A stretch of DNA of 64,000 nt from Candidatus Saccharimonadota bacterium (GCA_017545505.1 JAFWNB010000002.1:62001-126000); one strand, 5' to 3'; counted from the stretch's first letter, positions 9,221-17,623 are shown. Made by a program: numbers and translations. Notes: generated by a model from the sequence alone, not told the origin.

Positions 9221-9787
9221 ATGGATAATGTTAAGATTCTAGCCATCGTTGGTATGAGTGGCAGCGGAAAGTCCGTAGCCGTAGATTATTTAACCGACCA
9301 AGGTTATCCTAAAGTATATTTCGGTGGCATGATTTACAAAGAAATGGAAAAACGCGGTATTGAACGTACTGAAGATGGCGAATCCGAAAAAAAGTTTCGC
9401 GAACAAATTCGCGAAGAAGAGGGAAAAGATTGGGTAGTTAATCAAGTTATTGCCGAAACTAAAGATTTAATAGGTGCCGGTCAAAAACGTATTATATTAG
9501 ATGGCGTTTATTCTTGGACCGAATATAAGACACTAAAACACGAGTTTCCTAAATCTCTTACTTTTATAGCAATTGTTGTAGATAAACATCTTCGTTATGA
9601 ACGTGTTGCAAAGCGAAGCACGCGCGCCTTTGACGCAAAAGCTATCCGCGAGCGCGATCGAAGCGAAATAGAAAATTTAGAAAAAGGCGGCCCGATTGCA
9701 GCTGCAGACTATTATATTTTAAACAATGGCACAATTTCAGAAATGCAAGAATCACTTAGTAAAGTTTTAAAGGAAATTGAGTTTTGA
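9221..9787 (+). CDS. P-loop nucleotide/dephospho-CoA kinase-like protein
   Basis: A 188-residue kinase with Walker A VGMSGSGKSVAV near residues 9-20 and an internal IILDGVYSWTE segment. A C-terminal basic lid (RSTRAFDAKAIRERDRSE) and YYILNNGT before the last helix follow. The layout resembles archaeal-type dephospho-CoA kinase-like or UPF0200 proteins rather than bacterial CoaE. The start codon is about eight bases after the TATAAT box that closes the upstream hairpin, so the mRNA appears leaderless. Substrate identity is open. Confidence 0.7.
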   Translation: MDNVKILAIVGMSGSGKSVAVDYLTDQGYPKVYFGGMIYKEMEKRGIERTEDGESEKKFREQIREEEGKDWVVNQVIAETKDLIGAGQKRIILDGVYSWTEYKTLKHEFPKSLTFIAIVVDKHLRYERVAKRSTRAFDAKAIRERDRSEIENLEKGGPIAAADYYILNNGTISEMQESLSKVLKEIEF

Positions 9788-9834
9788 CGGATATAGCTAA
9801 GATTTCAAGTATAGCCTATAAAAAGGGGAATTGG

Positions 9835-10227
9835 ATGCGCTATACTTTATGGGCTTTGGGGCTAATTTGTATCATTATTCTTTTTTTAATTTTTTTCAAT
9901 ATCATGACTAGTGAAAATATCTCGGCTACAGTCCCGCAAGGATATCGTTTTTCAGTTAGCGATAATTACAACAGTAGTGGCAAAATTCGTACTACTTATT
10001 ATGTTTATGACAATAAAATAATAGTCGAAGATGAAGGCTTCACAGACAATCGGGTCAATCGTTCCGTGTTAATATATGACGGGATTAATACAGCTTCGCT
10101 TGAATATGTAGGATCCGATACAATGGAGTTATGTGAACTAGGTTCCTGTAGTGAAAAGCCAAAAATACTCGCAACTATTAAAAGTTTAATATCGCGCAAA
10201 ATTGGACGCGAATACATAGGATTGTAA
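9835..10227 (+). CDS. Single-pass membrane protein of unknown function
   Basis: A 130-residue protein with one N-terminal transmembrane helix (WALGLICIIILFLIFFNI). A small extracytoplasmic domain rich in beta-forming residues follows, with two cysteines close together (CELGSC). I chose the ATG at 9835 because AAGGGGA lies seven bases upstream. An alternative TTG at 9784 would overlap the preceding stop and add 17 residues. It lies between the kinase gene and polA, one base before the polA start, so it probably shares their transcript. Confidence 0.65.
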   Translation: MRYTLWALGLICIIILFLIFFNIMTSENISATVPQGYRFSVSDNYNSSGKIRTTYYVYDNKIIVEDEGFTDNRVNRSVLIYDGINTASLEYVGSDTMELCELGSCSEKPKILATIKSLISRKIGREYIGL

Positions 10228-10228
10228 A

Positions 10229-12652
10229 ATGAAAAAGCTAGTTATAATTGACGGAAAATCGGTATTCTACCGTGGCTATTATGCTATGGGAGCATTAAGT
10301 TTGCCCGACGGGACGCCAACTGGTGGAGTATATGGTTTTGCTGCAATAGCCATGGAAATTGTTAAAAAACTCAACCCCACTAAAGTAGTTGTTGCTTGGG
10401 ACTCTAAATCATCCACATCTAAACGTCGAGCTATTTTTTCAGAATACAAAGCTGGTCGCGTTAAACCTGGCGAAGATTTTTATGCTCAAATTCCTTTACT
10501 TGAATCATTAATTCGCGATTTAGGTTGGTGTTTTGTAGAGATTGACAACTACGAAGCGGATGATATCATTGGGACTCTGAGTCGCAAAGCGGACGAGGCT
10601 GGCGATTGGGAAACCTACATCATTTCTTCTGATTTAGACATGCTCCAAATCGTCGACGATAACACCTTCATGTGGCGCATTCTTAAAGGTTTTTCTAACA
10701 TAGAAAAGATTAATGTATCTGAGATTGAGACAAAGTATAATATTAAAAAATCACAATTCTTAGATCTAAAGGCATTAAAGGGCGATTCTTCGGATAACAT
10801 TCCAGGAGTACCAGGTATCGGCGAAAAAACTGCCGTAAAGCTTTTAAATGAATATGGCGATCTAGATAATATATATAATAATATAGAAAAAATCACTGGT
10901 TCCACAAAGGCAAAACTAATAGCAGGTCGCGATTCCGCATATATGTCAAAACAGCTTGCCGAGATCATGTTTGATGCTCCGGTTGATTTGAAAGACATTC
11001 CTGATTTTAGTTTTAATAAGGATAAAGTCATTTCCGGCCTTAAAAAACTTGCATTCAACTCCCTCATCCGCAAAGTAGAACGGGAGGAGCCCGGAAATAG
11101 TACTACTCGAGGGCTTTCGGAGGTTACGACCGAGAATGAGGACGCGAGCCCCGCGACGGCGGGCGTGAGCGATCCGTCCCGAGAGAGCACTAATCCGGAT
11201 CCCGGCCGAAAAAGTATTATCTCGGATTCTTCTAAAGACCTCCTTATCGGCTGGGATATTAAATCTCTCATGCATAGCGATAAATTTTCCGCTAAAACGA
11301 TTTTGTCAGGTAAACCATTTTGGGATCTCGGACAAGCTGCATTTCTACTAAACCCCTTGGCTAGAGAAATAGTATCAGAATTGTCACCCGAAGAGGAATA
11401 TCAAAAACAAATTAAAGAGTTTCAGAATTATCCAGAACTATATAATATATATACCAATTTTGATTTACCTTTAATTCCTGTTCTTTACAAAATGGAAGTA
11501 AAAGGTATGTTAATTGATCGGGAGTATTTCAGCTCATTAAAAGAGGAATACGCGAAAGAAGTTGCAAGACTTGAAAAAGAAATTCAGGATTTAGCCGGCA
11601 CAGAATTTAATGTTAATTCACCTATTCAATTATCAGAAGTTTTGTTTTTTAAATTACAGCTTCCGGTAAAGGGCATTAAAAAAACCACCAGGGGCTATTC
11701 CACTGGCGCCAAGGAATTAGACAAGCTTAAAGGCCTTCACCCGATTATTGCAAAAATAATAGAATATCGTGAAGCTGCTAAATTGTTAAGCACATATATT
11801 ATACCTATGCCAGAGCTCGCTGATTCAGAAAACCGTATACATACTACTTTTACTCAAAACATCACAGCGACTGGTCGTTTATCGAGTCAAAATCCTAATT
11901 TGCAAAATATCCCAGTTCGCACCGAAGAAGGGAAAAGAATAAGAACGGGCTTTATTGCGCCAGAAGGAAAAGTATTAGTTTCTGCTGATTATTCGCAATT
12001 TGAACTCCGACTTGCCGCTGTTTTGGCGGGAGATCAAGGCTTGATTAATGATTTTAACAACGGAGTAGATATTCATACTAAAACCGCTTCAGAAGCATTT
12101 AAAGTACCACTCGAAAAGGTGACTAAAAATCAACGTCGTGCCGCCAAAGTTATTAATTTCGGTATTTTATATGGTATGAGCGTTAAGGGCTTAGCCGATG
12201 CTGCCAAAATGCCAATTTATGAAGCAAAACAATTCATTGATAATTATTTTCAACTCCGAGCACCTATTAAACAATATTTAGAAAAAATTCTAAAGGACGC
12301 CAAAGAAAAAGGTGTTGTAAAAACATTTTACGGTCGTCGTCGTCCTACTCCAGATGTAAAATCTAGCAATTTTATCATTCGCCAAGCCGCGATACGTGCT
12401 GCCGAAAATATGCCTATTCAAGGCACCGAAGCCGATCTAATGAAGCGCGCGATGATAAGAGTTGATGAAAATCTACCAAATGGCGCTGAGCTTGTTATGC
12501 AAGTTCATGATTCGTTAATTGTAGAATGCGACAAAGAACTAGCTGAAAAAGTTTCAAAAATATTAAAATCCGAAATGGAAACAGTTGCTCCAGAACTCAA
12601 AATAAAATTGGCCGTTGAAATATCAATCGGCCAAAATTGGGGTGAATTATAA
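10229..12652 (+). CDS. polA: DNA polymerase I
   Basis: It has a 5'-nuclease domain (residues 1 to about 285, with NYEADDIIGTL and LKGDSSDNIPGVPGIGEKTA). A reduced middle domain without the usual 3'-5' exonuclease acidic motifs follows, then an intact family A polymerase domain. Motif A is DYSQFELRLAA, motif B RRAAKVINFGILYGM and motif C QVHDSLIVE. The protein fills Okazaki gaps and acts in repair. Residues about 285-335 are a Ser/Thr/Pro-rich linker encoded by an imperfect palindrome unlike the rest of the gene. Confidence 0.97.
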   Translation: MKKLVIIDGKSVFYRGYYAMGALSLPDGTPTGGVYGFAAIAMEIVKKLNPTKVVVAWDSKSSTSKRRAIFSEYKAGRVKPGEDFYAQIPLLESLIRDLGWCFVEIDNYEADDIIGTLSRKADEAGDWETYIISSDLDMLQIVDDNTFMWRILKGFSNIEKINVSEIETKYNIKKSQFLDLKALKGDSSDNIPGVPGIGEKTAVKLLNEYGDLDNIYNNIEKITGSTKAKLIAGRDSAYMSKQLAEIMFDAPVDLKDIPDFSFNKDKVISGLKKLAFNSLIRKVEREEPGNSTTRGLSEVTTENEDASPATAGVSDPSRESTNPDPGRKSIISDSSKDLLIGWDIKSLMHSDKFSAKTILSGKPFWDLGQAAFLLNPLAREIVSELSPEEEYQKQIKEFQNYPELYNIYTNFDLPLIPVLYKMEVKGMLIDREYFSSLKEEYAKEVARLEKEIQDLAGTEFNVNSPIQLSEVLFFKLQLPVKGIKKTTRGYSTGAKELDKLKGLHPIIAKIIEYREAAKLLSTYIIPMPELADSENRIHTTFTQNITATGRLSSQNPNLQNIPVRTEEGKRIRTGFIAPEGKVLVSADYSQFELRLAAVLAGDQGLINDFNNGVDIHTKTASEAFKVPLEKVTKNQRRAAKVINFGILYGMSVKGLADAAKMPIYEAKQFIDNYFQLRAPIKQYLEKILKDAKEKGVVKTFYGRRRPTPDVKSSNFIIRQAAIRAAENMPIQGTEADLMKRAMIRVDENLPNGAELVMQVHDSLIVECDKELAEKVSKILKSEMETVAPELKIKLAVEISIGQNWGEL
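11091..11225 (+). repeat. Imperfect palindrome inserted in the polA linker
   Basis: A GC-richer stretch inside polA whose ends are inverted copies: CCGGAAATAGTACT at 11091 faces AGTATTATCTCGG at 11213. Weaker pairing continues inward. It stays in frame and encodes a low-complexity linker between the 5'-nuclease and polymerase parts. It resembles palindromic elements that invade reading frames, such as those known in Rickettsia. The composition shift and outer pairing are seen; the insertion history is inferred. Confidence 0.55.
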
Positions 12653-12653
12653 A

Positions 12654-13091
12654 TTATCTTGCGTAAGCTATATTATGTTCCATCGCCTGGGTTTCTAAGG
12701 CTGCCAATCTTTCAGCATCATCAACTGCCGAATTTACACTATGCTTTACGCGTGCAGCTTCTTCAGCCTTTTTTGCATCATTCCAGCGGTCTAGGGTCCC
12801 GACTAAATATCCAGTAATTCGGCGCAATCTTTCAAATTTACCCTCTTCGAACCATTCGGCGTGATCATTAAAATATTCTTTCATAGCCTTATCGCCAGCT
12901 TTTTTGCCAATCAGTTTCATCCCGGCCTCAACTAAGCAAGATACATGCATGTCTTCATATTGATCGTATTCCGCTAACACCTCTTTCGCTTCTTTTTCGG
13001 ATACTTTAGCATATTTTGATAAGGATTTTACAAATCTTTTAATATCGAAATTTTCAATTTCATTCGGATTCTTATATATTATTTTCTTCAT
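12654..13091 (-). CDS. Small protein with NrdD C-terminal-like (glycyl radical type) motif
   Basis: A 145-residue protein. Its segment near residues 90-118 (RRITGYLVGTLDRWNDAKK then ARVKH) lines up with the extreme C-terminus of class III anaerobic ribonucleotide reductase. There R-V-x-G-Y-L carries the radical glycine and is followed by N-x-GK, E and RVKH. The zinc-binding cysteines that normally precede this tail are absent and the rest of the enzyme is missing. The N-terminal 85 residues are helical with no recognised motif. The promoter contains two NrdR-like boxes, supporting a link to ribonucleotide reduction. It could be a spare radical domain, an inactive remnant or an unrelated protein. 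Confidence 0.6.
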   Translation of the reverse strand: MKKIIYKNPNEIENFDIKRFVKSLSKYAKVSEKEAKEVLAEYDQYEDMHVSCLVEAGMKLIGKKAGDKAMKEYFNDHAEWFEEGKFERLRRITGYLVGTLDRWNDAKKAEEAARVKHSVNSAVDDAERLAALETQAMEHNIAYAR

Positions 13092-13173
13092 GGTTTCCTT
13101 TCTCTGAAGCGTTCAAAATAAATCTGAAAACAGCTTCTTTTGTTTATTTAAGCATTACCTAAACTCATTATAA

Positions 13174-13222
13174 ACCCTATATATAGTGGCTGTCAACACT
13201 TTTTTAACACTAAATGTGGTGT
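13174..13222 (-). promoter_or_regulatory. Paired NrdR-like boxes over a promoter
   Basis: Read on the minus strand, ACACCACATTTAGTGT and CCACTATATATAGGGT are two 16-base imperfect palindromes close to the NrdR box consensus. Their starts are 33 bp apart, about three helical turns. They surround TTGACA, and a TATAAT-like box lies just beyond the second box. This places the operator over the promoter of the NrdD-tail-like gene. An nrdR gene is present at 21.9 kb. Confidence 0.65.
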
Positions 13223-13267
13223 TTTCCACAATCTTATCAATTTATGATAAAATATAGATAATTAATT

Positions 13268-13897
13268 ATGCCGAGTTGGAATATTCATTTAGAAGCCGGA
13301 AAGCGGCTGCAGAAAAAACTAAAATTTTCTGGCATGAAGCAGAAAGAGTTTTTGTTAGGTTGCTTACTTCCAGACATTAATAATGGGTATATTAATAAAG
13401 TAAAGAAAAAAAAGGAACATAGCGAAACGCACTATGCATATGACCAAAAAAGCTCATTAAATTTTTATGCCGAGAATCGAGTAAAAATCAGGCAAAAGGA
13501 TCCAATTTTTTTAGGATATCTTTTTCATCTTTATACAGACGGTTACTTTAATTACGATTTTTATCGTAATATAAAACATCACAAATTGGGCGAAGGTCTA
13601 ACGCATGAAGAAAAACGCAAAATTAAACATCACGATTATTGGATTTATGATACTAATTTTCATCATCATTTAGATTTTAAAAAAGCAGATTTAGATCATT
13701 TAGCAAAACGCGCAAATGAGATTAATATCCCGGAGATAACGCCGGAAGATATTAATGATGTGCAAGAAATTATTAACAGCGAAATGCTATCTCAACAAAT
13801 CAAAGACACCAAATATTTATTTTATACTAAGAAAAAACTTGATAATATCATGGATGATATGATCGAGAGTTTTACGAATGATTATCTAAGGGATTAA
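13268..13897 (+). CDS. Zinc-dependent phospholipase C-like / HD-type hydrolase family protein
   Basis: A 209-residue protein starting MPSWNIHLEAGKRL and containing GCLLPDIN, then GYLFHLYTDGYFN. These are hallmarks of the zinc-dependent phospholipase C-like family found in many bacteria. Clustered histidines (KHHDYW, FHHHLDF) could bind metal. There is no signal peptide, so it is probably cytoplasmic, and its substrate is unknown. The start is preceded by an AT-rich promoter-like segment. mutM begins one base after its stop. Confidence 0.6.
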   Translation: MPSWNIHLEAGKRLQKKLKFSGMKQKEFLLGCLLPDINNGYINKVKKKKEHSETHYAYDQKSSLNFYAENRVKIRQKDPIFLGYLFHLYTDGYFNYDFYRNIKHHKLGEGLTHEEKRKIKHHDYWIYDTNFHHHLDFKKADLDHLAKRANEINIPEITPEDINDVQEIINSEMLSQQIKDTKYLFYTKKKLDNIMDDMIESFTNDYLRD

Positions 13898-13898
13898 T

Positions 13899-14747
13899 AT
13901 GCCGGAACTTCCAGAAGTAGAAACTATAAGAAGAGGACTAAATCAATTTATTTTGAATAAAAAAATAAAAAAGATTACAACTCTTTGTGAAAAATCTTTT
14001 GTTGGTACGCCATCTATCGGAAAAGTCAAAGCTATTAGGCGTTTTGGTAAAGCTCTAGTTTTAGATTTGGATAATCAAAAATCTCTTATGATTCATCTGC
14101 GTATGACTGGTCAATTAATATACGATGGAAAAGAACGCTATGCGGCAGGACATCCCAGCGATAATTTTATTGCTATCCTTCCTAATAAGCAAACGAGAGT
14201 TATTATTGAATTTGAGGATGGAAGACTATTCTTTAACGACCAGAGAAAATTTGGTTTTATTAAAGTAATAAAAACCAACGATGTTGCAGAGGAGTCTTTT
14301 ATTAAAAAACTCGCCCACGAGCCTTGGGAAATGACTGTAACGGAGCTGTATGAAAAGTTTCAACGTCATCGCAATTCATTGATAAAAGCGACCATTTTAG
14401 ACCAATCTATTATTTGTGGACTTGGTAATATTTATGCCGACGAGGCGCTTTTTGCCTCCAAAATACATCCAGAAAGAAAAGCCGGCAGCTTGTCAAAACA
14501 AGAAACCGAAGCCTTACTTACTGCTGCGTGCGAGGTAATGCAAAAATCTATCGATTCGGGCGGTTCCACTATGGCAACCTATGTTAAAGCGGACGGGTCA
14601 AAGGGCGATTATCTTGAAAAATTTGCCCAAGTTTTTCGCCGGGAGGGAAAACCATGTCCAAGATGCGGTGAACAAATAATCAAAATTAGAGTCGCCGGCC
14701 GTGGTACTCATATTTGTCCGCGATGTCAAAAGAAGGGAACAAAATGA
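13899..14747 (+). CDS. mutM: Formamidopyrimidine-DNA glycosylase (Fpg/MutM)
   Basis: A bifunctional glycosylase/AP lyase that removes 8-oxoguanine and related lesions. The N-terminus MPELPEVETIRRGL supplies the catalytic proline. HLRMTGQL and the helix-two-turn-helix (SIICGLGNIYADEALF) follow, and the C-terminal zinc finger has four cysteines in CPRCG and CPRCQ. Length is 282, normal for Fpg. The intact zinc finger contrasts with the cysteine-less DnaG and NrdR in the same window. The stop overlaps the start of the holA-like gene by four bases (ATGA). Confidence 0.97.
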   Translation: MPELPEVETIRRGLNQFILNKKIKKITTLCEKSFVGTPSIGKVKAIRRFGKALVLDLDNQKSLMIHLRMTGQLIYDGKERYAAGHPSDNFIAILPNKQTRVIIEFEDGRLFFNDQRKFGFIKVIKTNDVAEESFIKKLAHEPWEMTVTELYEKFQRHRNSLIKATILDQSIICGLGNIYADEALFASKIHPERKAGSLSKQETEALLTAACEVMQKSIDSGGSTMATYVKADGSKGDYLEKFAQVFRREGKPCPRCGEQIIKIRVAGRGTHICPRCQKKGTK

Positions 14748-15349
14748 TAAAGATATATTATGGCGACGATCGAGTTAAGGCGAAACAGGAAATAATCAAA
14801 AATCTTGGAGACGATTATGAAGTTATAGAAGGTTCCGAAATTGAGCCCAGTCTGATGCCGAGCATTTTTTTAGGTCAATCTCTTTTTGAGGTTGAACGTA
14901 AAATTTTAATTCGAGATTTTAGCGCCAATAAAAATGTTTTCGAAAAATTACCAGAATTTTTAAATACTCCGCATAAAATTATCCTTTTAGAGTCTAAATT
15001 GGATAAACGTTCCGCTACATTTAAGGCACTGAAAGATAAAATTGAAATCAAGGAATTTTCTTTACCACCCGACCGTAATATGGGCCAAGTTTTCGATATT
15101 TATAAAATTGCAAAAAAAGATGGAAAAAGGGCTATAGAAATGCTAGAAAAAATTAAAAATCAAGAAGAGCCCATGATGTTCTTCGGGCTCTTAGTATCTC
15201 AAGCAATTAAAGATTATAATTACAATCCAGGCAAAAAAGAAAAGAAAGCTCTAAAAGAGCTTTCTAAACTAGATGTCAAACTAAAATCTTCTAAGCTGTC
15301 TTCTTGGCTTTTGATTGAGTCTTTTTTGCTGGAGTTTTCTTCGCTGTAA
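14744..15349 (+). CDS. DNA polymerase III delta subunit-like protein (short)
   Basis: The opening MIKIYYGDDRVKAKQEI, the later KIILLESKLDKRSATFKALK and the helical DIYKIAKKDGKRAIEMLEKI correspond to the HolA order: AAA+-like domain, then lid helices. At about 201 residues it is much shorter than typical HolA (about 330-340), and the Walker region is not recognisable. The chosen ATG overlaps the mutM stop as ATGA, giving coupled translation. Its last 59 bases overlap the convergent rpsT gene. If it is the only delta subunit, it would be a minimal clamp-loader component. Confidence 0.6.
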   Translation: MIKIYYGDDRVKAKQEIIKNLGDDYEVIEGSEIEPSLMPSIFLGQSLFEVERKILIRDFSANKNVFEKLPEFLNTPHKIILLESKLDKRSATFKALKDKIEIKEFSLPPDRNMGQVFDIYKIAKKDGKRAIEMLEKIKNQEEPMMFFGLLVSQAIKDYNYNPGKKEKKALKELSKLDVKLKSSKLSSWLLIESFLLEFSSL

Positions 15350-15662
15350 CAGTTTTTGCTGCTGGCTTTTTGGTAGCTGCAGGTTTTGCGGCTGCAATCT
15401 TAGTAGACTTTTCTAACTTTACGCCATGAGCTTTAGCAAACTCATATAATTTAGCTTTACGACGAGAAGCAGTGTTTTTCTTTAATAAATCCTTTTTAGC
15501 AGCTTTGTCGTATTCTGATTGAGCCTTAGCTAAGGTTATTGCACTTGGCTTGGCCTTAAAAGCCTTAACAGCAGCTTTAATATCTTTTTTAATTCCTTTG
15601 TTTAGCTCGGTGCGCTTTTCCGCTTGGCGAGCAGCCTTCTTGGCAGATTTGATAATCGGCAT
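15291..15662 (-). CDS. rpsT: 30S ribosomal protein S20 with Lys/Ala-rich tail
   Basis: The first 85 residues match bS20 (MPIIKSAKKAARQAEKRTEL, then KKNTASRRKAKLYEFAKAHG), a 16S rRNA-binding protein of the small subunit. About 35 further residues are a repetitive Lys/Ala/Pro/Thr tail resembling histone H1 tails and not usual for S20. A TATAAT box and GGAAG precede the ATG. The gene converges on and overlaps the holA-like gene by 59 bases. Confidence 0.94.
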   Translation of the reverse strand: MPIIKSAKKAARQAEKRTELNKGIKKDIKAAVKAFKAKPSAITLAKAQSEYDKAAKKDLLKKNTASRRKAKLYEFAKAHGVKLEKSTKIAAAKPAATKKPAAKTVTAKKTPAKKTQSKAKKTA

Positions 15663-15786
15663 TTTCTTCCTATATAGTTAATAATTAATTATTTTTGTAA
15701 TTATAACTCTTTTTTAGCAAAATGTAAAGTGTAAACTCTTGAAAATAGTAAAAGCTTATGGTAACATATAAAAAAGGATCAAAAAT

Positions 15787-17442
15787 ATGCCAGACGAAAA
15801 CAGCAATACTACAACGCCAACAACTCCAATTGATGATACGACACAAGTCGCGGCATCGAACGTTCCGAGCGATTCAAGCCCGGTAGTAGTTGATCCAGTA
15901 GTTTCAGAAACCCCTTCTGGCCAATCACCTGAAGACCTAAATTCAAATGATATCATTTCAAATGTAATTAATAAAATTAATAATTCGCAAAATATTCTGA
16001 TAGCATTATCAAGCGATCCTTCCGTAGATGAATTATCCGCCGCTATTGGCCTCTCACTTTTTCTAGATAAACTTGGCAAAAGAGCCACCGCAATTTATTC
16101 TGGCACAACTCCAAATGCTCTTGAATTCTTAAAGCCCGAAGAAACTTTTGAGCCTACGGTAGATACACTCCAAGATTTTGTGATTGCCCTAAATAAAGAG
16201 AAAGCCGATCATCTTCGTTATAAACTCGATGGCGACTATGTCAAAATATTCATCACGCCATATCATGCTCGTATTTCTGAAGAAGATTTAGAATACTCAT
16301 ATGGTGATTTCAACGTTGATTTAGTTTTGGCGCTCGATGTAGCTAATGGTGTAGATTTAGACTCGGCTTTGCGTGAGCATGGTCGCATCATGCACGACGC
16401 ATCAATTGTCAATATAACTACCGGTAACCCCGGCAAGCTCGGTGAAATTGAATGGAGTGATAAAACCGCAAGCTCAGTTTCGGAGATGATTGCCAAGCTT
16501 CTATACAGCGTAAATGGCAAAGCCAAAATCGAAAAAGAAGAAGCTACGGCTTTCCTTACCGGTATTGTTGCGGCAACGGATAGGTTTTCTAGTGCCAATA
16601 CTACTCCGGAAACTATGAAGATTTCTTCGCGTCTGATGGAATCTGGCGCTAACCAACAACTCGTTTCAAAAAATATTACCCCAGATTTAGAGAATGAAAT
16701 GTTTACCTTAACAGATACTTCCGAAGCTTTGAAGAAAAAAGACAATGATCCTACCAAACTTGAAGTTGAACATTCAGAAGAAAAGATTAAAGAACCCGAA
16801 AAGCCTTCAGAACCTGTTTCGAAAGAAACTCCTCCAGCTAAAACCGTACCCGAGCCCAAGGAAGTATCTACTACAATTACAGAGAAAGAGAGCACTTTAC
16901 TAGATGATCTGAAAGCTGCAGAAGCTAGCTTATCACAAGCTGGCGCCGAAACTACGCCAGAAGAAACCGAAGCTCCGCTTAAGATTGATACTCTTGACGA
17001 ATCAACTGGTACTTCCACAAAGCCAGATATTTCTTCTTCGGTCTCTGATGCTTTAGCCCAAATCGAATCAAATCCAGCAGCTTTGAACACTCCATCGGCT
17101 CCTACTACTCCAGAGATTAACGGTGTTCCAGAGATTAATTATGGCATGCCAATGCCAGGCGAAGAAGTCTTGCCACCTCCACCGACTCCACCTGTAGATT
17201 TTAGCGCTCCAATGCCAAATGCAGAAGCAACAGATTTTAGTGTTGCTCCTAGCACTCAACCTTTTAGTTCATCTCAACCAGCTGAACCATCCCAACCTAT
17301 TATCCAAACCACACCAATCGAGCCGGCTACCCCACCACTAGAACCTACGCCAGAACCATTAGGTTCACAACCATCCATGCAAGATCAAGTTTATAATCCT
17401 CAAGCCTCTGACCCAGGCGCTTTCAAGATTCCTGGCATGTAG
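15787..17442 (+). CDS. Degenerate DHH-family protein with long Pro/Thr-rich tail
   Basis: Residues about 55-300 follow the DHH phosphoesterase order. SSDPSVDELSAAIGLSLFL sits where family members have the first metal-binding motif, DLVLALDVAN follows, and FLTGIVAATDRFSSANTTPE corresponds to the family's later helix. The DHH signature itself is replaced (VNITTGN), so hydrolase activity is doubtful. The first 50 residues are acidic and low complexity, and the last 250 are rich in Pro, Glu, Ser and Thr. There is no signal peptide or membrane helix. A promoter-like region and AAAAGGATC precede the start. It may act as a nucleotide-binding or scaffold protein. Confidence 0.6.
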   Translation: MPDENSNTTTPTTPIDDTTQVAASNVPSDSSPVVVDPVVSETPSGQSPEDLNSNDIISNVINKINNSQNILIALSSDPSVDELSAAIGLSLFLDKLGKRATAIYSGTTPNALEFLKPEETFEPTVDTLQDFVIALNKEKADHLRYKLDGDYVKIFITPYHARISEEDLEYSYGDFNVDLVLALDVANGVDLDSALREHGRIMHDASIVNITTGNPGKLGEIEWSDKTASSVSEMIAKLLYSVNGKAKIEKEEATAFLTGIVAATDRFSSANTTPETMKISSRLMESGANQQLVSKNITPDLENEMFTLTDTSEALKKKDNDPTKLEVEHSEEKIKEPEKPSEPVSKETPPAKTVPEPKEVSTTITEKESTLLDDLKAAEASLSQAGAETTPEETEAPLKIDTLDESTGTSTKPDISSSVSDALAQIESNPAALNTPSAPTTPEINGVPEINYGMPMPGEEVLPPPPTPPVDFSAPMPNAEATDFSVAPSTQPFSSSQPAEPSQPIIQTTPIEPATPPLEPTPEPLGSQPSMQDQVYNPQASDPGAFKIPGM

Positions 17443-17482
17443 TCTTGATTTTATCTAGAAATGCGCTATAATAATATATAGT

Positions 17483-17559
17483 GGAATCGTAGCTCAGTTG
17501 GTTAGAGCGCTGCCCTGTCACGGCAGAGGTCGCGAGTTCGAGTCTCGTCGGTTCCGCCA
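17483..17559 (+). tRNA. tRNA-Asp (GTC)
   Basis: A 77-base cloverleaf with a complete acceptor stem (GGAATCG with CGGTTCC), D arm, anticodon loop CTGTCAC giving GTC, T loop TTCGAGT and encoded CCA. A TATAAT-type box lies about 10-15 bases upstream. It stands between the DHH-like gene and rpsU. Confidence 0.96.
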
Positions 17560-17623
17560 TTTTTGTTATTAAATTGTCTAGACCTTGTCATTTTCTCTTC
17601 TCTGTGATATAATACACCTTAGT

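Noticed and set aside
16263-17090. 275-codon minus-strand frame inside the DHH-like gene
   Set aside because: Low-complexity Ser-rich shadow of an acidic, Pro/Glu-rich tail, with no ribosome-binding site.
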